In this document: positions 59,219 through 64,000 of the stretch, piece by piece
Numbering within the stretch: position 1 is the stretch's first letter
Layout of the letters: each line of letters begins with the position of its first letter
DNA from: Petrosia ficiformis
Taxonomy: Eukaryota > Porifera > Demospongiae > Haplosclerida > Petrosiidae
Length of the DNA stretch: 64,000 nucleotides
Reading direction: 5' to 3'
Assembly: GCA_947044365.1 (NCBI GenBank)
Contig: OX345638.1
Location: forward strand, 9,648,201-9,712,200
Made by a program: the position numbers and the translations under genes
Notes under the pieces: model-generated
Told to the model about the DNA's origin: nothing
The model's database searches: none
Seen by the model: only the letters and a program-made list of their open reading frames with translations

Positions 59219-62200
59219 AATTACAATCATCAAAAATACTCACAAAAGAGGAACAGGATAAACTAGTATGTATTATGTTATGTGATAATAATTATATATC
59301 TATATTCATATATTACTATAGAATGAGGATCTGTATTGGGCGGTGTGGAATGAAGATGTATTTGAAAGTAAAATATTGTTGAACAAGGGTGCTAACCCTA
59401 ATAAGAAACATGGTTGGGTGAGTTATCATATCCACACACAGTAATATATTGTATAGTACATGTAGGAGCTAATTCTAACTCTTGTGATATATAATTATGT
59501 TAGTGATGAGTAATATGATATCAAGATACTCAATACACATCTGAGATTTATGGTATTGAGTAATGTTCAAGTATTGATAGTGATACTAATACAGGCGTAT
59601 AACACCTCTATCACACCATTTAATAGAATACTATTCCCACATTTTAAACAGAATTTCTATAAAATTAATATGAACACATGTATATAATGTGTAATATCAA
59701 ATATAGGTAGCATACTCAATATTAGTCTCTCATGGCCAGACCTTCCAAATTAATCAGGGTGGGGCCACAAAGCGATAGAGGGAAGGTGTGGTGACTCTGA
59801 ACAGATTTTTGTGTCCTCTGCTGGAATGTCGGCAGAGCCAATTAGGTTGCAAACTTATGAAAGGTTATATTTTTATGGCTCGTAGGGCCATCTCTATGAT
59901 TGCTTTCCCACAGGTTCGAACTATATATATATATATATATATAATTATATTTATATTCTTGCGTCCACTTGCACGAGTATGCATTGTATACGTAGTTAAG
60001 GATGTTGCGTCACTCCCGGGGGCTCGGTCAATTAATCGGCGTGACGCGTAATAAAATGGCGTGCTCTATCTCTGAAAGTAAGAAAGCTGCTACGTAGAAA
60101 GTGGAACTAATAGCAATCTATTCTACCTGCAATATATTTCTAAAGGTCTACAAGATCCTTTAAAATGTAAGGAGAGTAGGTATCAAAATAATAACTATAA
60201 TAGGCTGTTTTGTTTCAGGCTTGATAAATTCAGCTGACTGAGATTACTGAATGCTGGACACCAAGCAATCATAGGGATACTTTTTTCTCTATTTATCTTG
60301 TTTTTATAATATTAAGAAATCATTGTCGCAAAATGTCTAATAAGTTTGAGAGAGAAAATCCCAATTTTCCAGTTGCCAGAAAAAATAGTATTTTCTGGCA
60401 ACTAGAAAATTGGTGATACAGCCTGTTGAAATCTTTTCAGTTTTATGCAGTAAAGGAGTTCGTCTGTGGCAGGATGTATTTGTAAGCCTGCCTGTGCCTA
60501 CTGGCAGTAGTACATATAAATATGCAAGTAAAAGTTTACTCACTGCTTCCTAATTCATAAAAAACTGGTATAATATATATGTTACTAGCCTCACTGTTAA
60601 GTCTCCTTCACAGTGAGGTCTTTGGTATATCAGACAACCCAACGCTCAGCCACAGTTATAGTCATACAGCATATGTTAAACATCATGTAATAATTGCATT
60701 CCATTGTGACATGAAAACCTGTTTAGGGTCACCAGACCTTCCTTCTCCCACTCCGTGGCCCTGCCCCATTAATTTGGGAAGGTCTGGCCACACGAGACTA
60801 ACTCAATATCATCAATACTGACTACCAAACTACTTGATATTGTATTGAAATGAACATTTCTGGTTTCACTCATGACTAATATATCTTATGTATTATTAAC
60901 AGGTTATATATACTTGTTATTATGTACATTCTAGAACTGCTTTTTTTTTAAAGGGTCTACTTGTAATTTCTTACATACATATCTTCTCTTTGGTATTGAA
61001 AAATCATTACCTTTTAACAGATCACTTTCTCTCTTCATTCATTTTACTGAACAAACACTCACACCTGTATATAGAATTTCAGGAATGTATTTCAGGTAGA
61101 ATTAGCTAGCTATTAGTTCCAGTTTCTATGTAAGCTACAAGAAGCTGCTTTCTTTCTGCTGGTCTGTAGAGCTCATGCAAACACACGTTCTATTACGCAC
61201 CACACTCATTAACAGACTCAGCCCCCCGGAATCATGCAACTGACAAAAGTACATGTATATATATACATTAAACCCTGTGGAAAGCGATTATAGGGATGAC
61301 CCTATGGGCCATAAAATGTATATGAATCTACATACCTGTAGCTTCAGCTGTCTTCTCTGTGGCTGACAAACTTCCTCCTTTCTTCCTCAGCTTCTCAAAA
61401 TAATCAATCGTGTTCATAACAACTCCTTTGGATTGAGTTCTGTCGTGTTTTCCAGGAGGCATTACAGTTCTTTTCAATGCAGTAAACGTTCATTTATGTG
61501 CTTGGGCGTATCCCATTGTACACATGTCATGATAAATTATGATGTAACAAAATGTTTTACATTCCTGCATATCCACAACATACATAAATAATGATTGGGG
61601 CAAACTCAACGCCAACATACTATATGGTGAATGACACGAAAATGTTAGAATGTTTTTTCAGATTGATGAATAACAATTAAAACAGTATATAAACAGATCA
61701 TCAGTATAATATAGTAATAAGTTTATAATTATGATACATCACTGATCAAAATAATTTCTTATTTGTCATTACATAGTTTGCATTTACGACTAGATGCAGC
61801 TTTTAATTATAATATTATTAGTTGCATGGCTTCCCAGTGACACCAACACTAAAGACTGAGACCAAGTTTCAAAATGTTATCAAATATTCATATATGTTTC
61901 AAAGTAATGATGTACATAATAGGGAATAAAAACAAATATATGAACAACAAGAATATCATAATTACACATGTAGATATAACTTCATATATCAACCATTCTA
62001 CTATTCTACATACCTATGAATATTAAATGTTAATTAATTATACATTAACATAAAATGTACAAATCTACTTAATTATTATCATAAACACAAGATATTACAA
62101 GTATCTAATGATTTTTATTACTACAGGATCAACAAACACCTTTACATTTGTCATGTGAGTATGGTCATGCTGATATTGTGAATGTATTATTATCACATGG

Positions 62201-63362
62201 TGCTGATACTGATGTAAAGGATGGGGTAAGTAAATATCAGTTATGAATTATAATTTATGTACAATTAATTACGTAACTAATGTATATATATTATATAATT
62301 AATTACATAGCTAATGTATATCTGTAATATATATTTGTTATAATTATTATTAATTAATAACCTGTTATGATGTCATAACAATAATAACTACTTAATTAAC
62401 TATTATTATTATTATCATAAACACAAGATATTACAAGTATCTAATGATTGTTATTACTACAGTATGGACTAACCCCTTTATATTACTCATCTAAGAGAGG
62501 TCATGTTGAGATTGTGAAACTGTTATTATCTCATGGTGCTGGTACTGAAGTAAAGGATAAGGTAAGTGAATATTAAATAAATATTATGTATTATAATTAA
62601 TGAATTGATTGTTTATGTGTAATATCAAGAGTACATAATATAAAGAGAGAGAGTATCACACTTTCGTATAAGCGATATATATGATATTCACGACATACTC
62701 ATCATGTGTGAAGTAGGTGTTGAGGCGTTATGTGACCACATTGTAGACAAAGAAAGATGATGCAGCAATCACACCATCACAAATCTCTTCTGTACAGCCT
62801 TCACCTCGTTTATCAAGTCGTGTTGCTGGTTCTAAGTGGCCTGCAATTAGGGAAGGTGATCTTTCACCGTCAAAGGATCTTAAAATTCGCCTCATTCCGG
62901 ACAGATTTGAGAAAAGTTGGATTTCACTTTGTGCACCAACATTACTAGGAGTGACCAGGTTCTAATCATAACCTATCTTCATAGAGAACATATCTCTTGA
63001 GCTCCGCCATTCATGTATGTAAGCATATCTTTCTACACATCAATATTAACATTCTTGTGCAATGCTTTGTGGTCTAGCACATACTTTTTGCCATCTTCTT
63101 AACTGAAGTACGTCTTGAAGGGTAGTGCTATTAGTAGGATACTCTCCCTCTCTATTATATACTCTTGATAATATAATAACCTGTTATGATGTCATAGCAT
63201 TAATAACTATTATTATCATAAACACAAGATATTACAAGTATCTAATGATTGTTATTACTACAGGGAGGACTAACTCCTTTATATTTGTCATCAGAGAGTG
63301 GTCATGTTGAGATGGTGAATTGGTTATTATCACATGGTGCTGATATTCATGTAAAGGATAGG
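59219..63362 (+). CDS. Ankyrin-repeat exons of gene B, running off the window
   Basis: Exons are 59219-59265 (ELQSSKILTKEEQDKL), 59322-59417 (DLYWAVWNEDVFESKILLNK, the divergent first repeat), and 99-nt phase-0 ankyrin cassettes at 62127-62225, 62463-62561 and 63264-63362, each with the T-P-L-x-L-S and G-H-(V/A)-(D/E) signatures and an L-L-S-H-G-A loop. The phase at 58,414 (phase 1 after WFHE) fits 59,219. The 800-base intron before it shows no exon. The gap 59,418-62,126 holds an inserted 1,078-bp element and M1 repeats, and any cassettes once there are gone. No terminal exon with a stop is reached, so the gene continues to the right. Confidence 0.83.
59723..60800. mobile_element. MULE-like TIR element with 9-bp target duplication
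   Basis: A 1,078-base insertion with inverted ends (TAGTCTCTCATGGCCAGACC at the left; complement of TAGTCTCGTGTGGCCAGACC at the right) is flanked by exact ACTCAATAT (59,714-59,722 and 60,801-60,809). Gene A keeps the unoccupied site, one ACTCAATAT, at 39,924-39,932. Nine-base duplications are typical of Mutator-like elements. It contains an M1 repeat (59,870-60,290) and a hairpin (60,361-60,413), and no transposase. Confidence 0.9.
61055..61320 (-). mobile_element. MITE-like repeat family M1, partial copy
   Basis: Contains ATTTCAGGTAGAATTAGCTA, a CTGCTGGTCTGTAGAGC-type block, ACGCACCACACTCATTA and the end GTGGAAAGCGATTATAGGGA with CCTATGGGCCATAAA. The far end is missing. Confidence 0.6.
61321..62126. 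other. Intron of gene B, no exon seen
   Basis: Contains one open minus-strand stretch around 61,330-61,470 (reading MPPGKHDRTQSKGVVMNTID) with coding-like composition but no family resemblance. The rest is AT-rich. The last 60 bases before 62,127 match the standard ankyrin intron end. Confidence 0.35.
62690..62961 (-). pseudogene. Coding-like remnant of unknown family, copy 1
   Basis: From an AG acceptor (62,962-62,963) the minus strand reads NLVTPSNVGAQSEIQLF, then RSFDGERSPSLIAGHLEPAT and RLDK, continuing with DGVIAASSFFVYNVVT before a stop. Copy 2 at 63,545-63,820 aligns with it throughout. I do not recognise the family; the GVxAS-x-FFVYNVVT segment faintly recalls a TIR-type strand-loop but is not enough for a call. 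It lies in an ankyrin intron of gene B on the opposite strand. Confidence 0.4.
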
Positions 63363-64000
63363 GTAAGTAAATATTAAATAAATATTATGTATTATAATTT
63401 ATGTATTGATTGTATAATTAATTAGCTAATGTTTATCTGTAATATCAAGAGTACATAATACAGAGAGAGTATCTCACTTTCGTATAAGCGTATATCACAA
63501 CCCTGCGAAAATTACATGACCTTCATGATAATATTCACGAAATAATCATCATGTATGAAGTAGGTGTTGAGGCAATATGTGACCACATTGTAGACAAAGA
63601 AGTATGATGCAGCAACCACACCATCAAGAATCCCTTGTACACAGTGCTCACCTCATTTATCAAGTCGTGTTGCTGGTTCTAAGCGGTCTGCAATTAGAGA
63701 AGGTGATCTTTTACCATCAAAGTATCTCAAAACTTTGCCTCTTTCCTGAAAGAATCTGCGGATGTCGAGGAAGAGTTGGATTTCACCTTGTGCACCATCA
63801 TTACTAGGAGTGACCAGGTACTAATCATAACCTGTCTTGGTATAGATGATATCTCTCAAGCTCCGCCATTCTTGTATGTAAGTGTATCTTTCTACACGTC
63901 AATATTCACGGATTAACATGCTTCTGCAATGCTTTGTGGTCTAGCACATACTTTCTCATCTTCTTAACTCAAGTACTTCTTGAAGGGTTGTGCTACTAGT
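63363..64000. other. Intron of gene B at the right edge
   Basis: Repeats the arrangement of 62,562-63,200 (GAGTACATAATA, CTTTCGTATAAGCG, GTTGAGGC(G/A), CTTTGTGGTCTAGCACATAC blocks). Apart from the minus-strand remnant at 63,545-63,820 nothing coding is seen. Confidence 0.5.
63545..63820 (-). pseudogene. Coding-like remnant of unknown family, copy 2
   Basis: It reads YLVTPSNDGAQGEIQLFLDI, RRFFQERGKVLRYFDGKRSP and SLIADRLEPATRLDK, then a TGA in frame, then LDGVVAASYFFVYNVVTYCL. It is better preserved in the first half than copy 1. The in-frame stop may be avoided by the GTGAGC donor that follows it. The pair arose by tandem duplication of a segment of roughly 0.8 kb that also carries one ankyrin cassette. 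Confidence 0.4.

Noticed and set aside
60337..60543. Hairpin at 60,361-60,413 considered as a structured RNA gene
   Set aside because: It lies inside the 1,078-bp transposable element, and a simple inverted repeat alone does not support an RNA gene call.

Overview
The window looks like a compact, AT-rich, intron-dense metazoan genome, most likely a demosponge of the Amphimedon type. This rests on short introns with GT/AG ends, many small exons in matching phase, animal gene families (FIBP, gamma-synergin, ABCB transporters), Death, ROC-COR and ankyrin genes, many TIR elements and very abundant tetranucleotide repeats. Species identity is an inference. All gene models were built by hand from splice signals and reading phase; no transcript or database evidence was available.

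Layout. 0-1.7 kb: first three coding exons of an ABCB (P-glycoprotein type) gene on the minus strand. 2.8-3.7 kb: last exon of an FIBP homologue (minus). 4.3-4.6 kb: last exon of a sulfotransferase (plus). 5.1-11.1 kb: nine exons of a gamma-synergin homologue (minus) with an EH domain. 11.3-12.0 kb: 3' end and LTR of a Gypsy retrotransposon. 12-31 kb: several pieces on the minus strand (Death exon, module exon, an unknown six-exon gene, ankyrin exons) and an ABC-transporter pseudogene on the plus strand. 31.3 kb: an isolated synergin-type exon (plus). 31.6-33.8 kb: the rest of a Gypsy pol (minus). 34.5-42.5 kb: module 2, ROC, COR and ankyrin exons of gene A (plus, frameshifted). 43.4-45.1 kb: second ABC pseudogene (minus). 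46.5-64 kb: gene B (plus), with Death, module 1, module 2, ROC, COR and ankyrin exons running off the right edge.

Two conclusions organise the window. First, the segment from about 11,331 to 31,633 is inverted relative to its surroundings. Turning it round makes the broken Gypsy pol continuous in frame, brings the isolated synergin exon next to the synergin gene in matching splice phase, and converts an apparent 40-kb inverted repeat into a simple direct tandem array. It may be a real inversion or an assembly error. Second, the restored array is made of units of Death - module 1 - module 2 - ROC - COR - ankyrin (plus) followed by an ABC pseudogene (minus): the tail of unit 0, all of unit 1 (gene A) and most of unit 2 (gene B).

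The candidate undescribed system is this tandem family of Death-ROC-COR-ankyrin proteins. It has the same parts as DAPK1/ROCO signalling proteins in a different order, with a repeat of about 40 residues inserted inside the GTPase domain that differs in copy number between neighbours (10 versus 5), and ankyrin repeats encoded by interchangeable 99-nt exons. A role in innate immune or cell-death signalling is an inference from the domains only.
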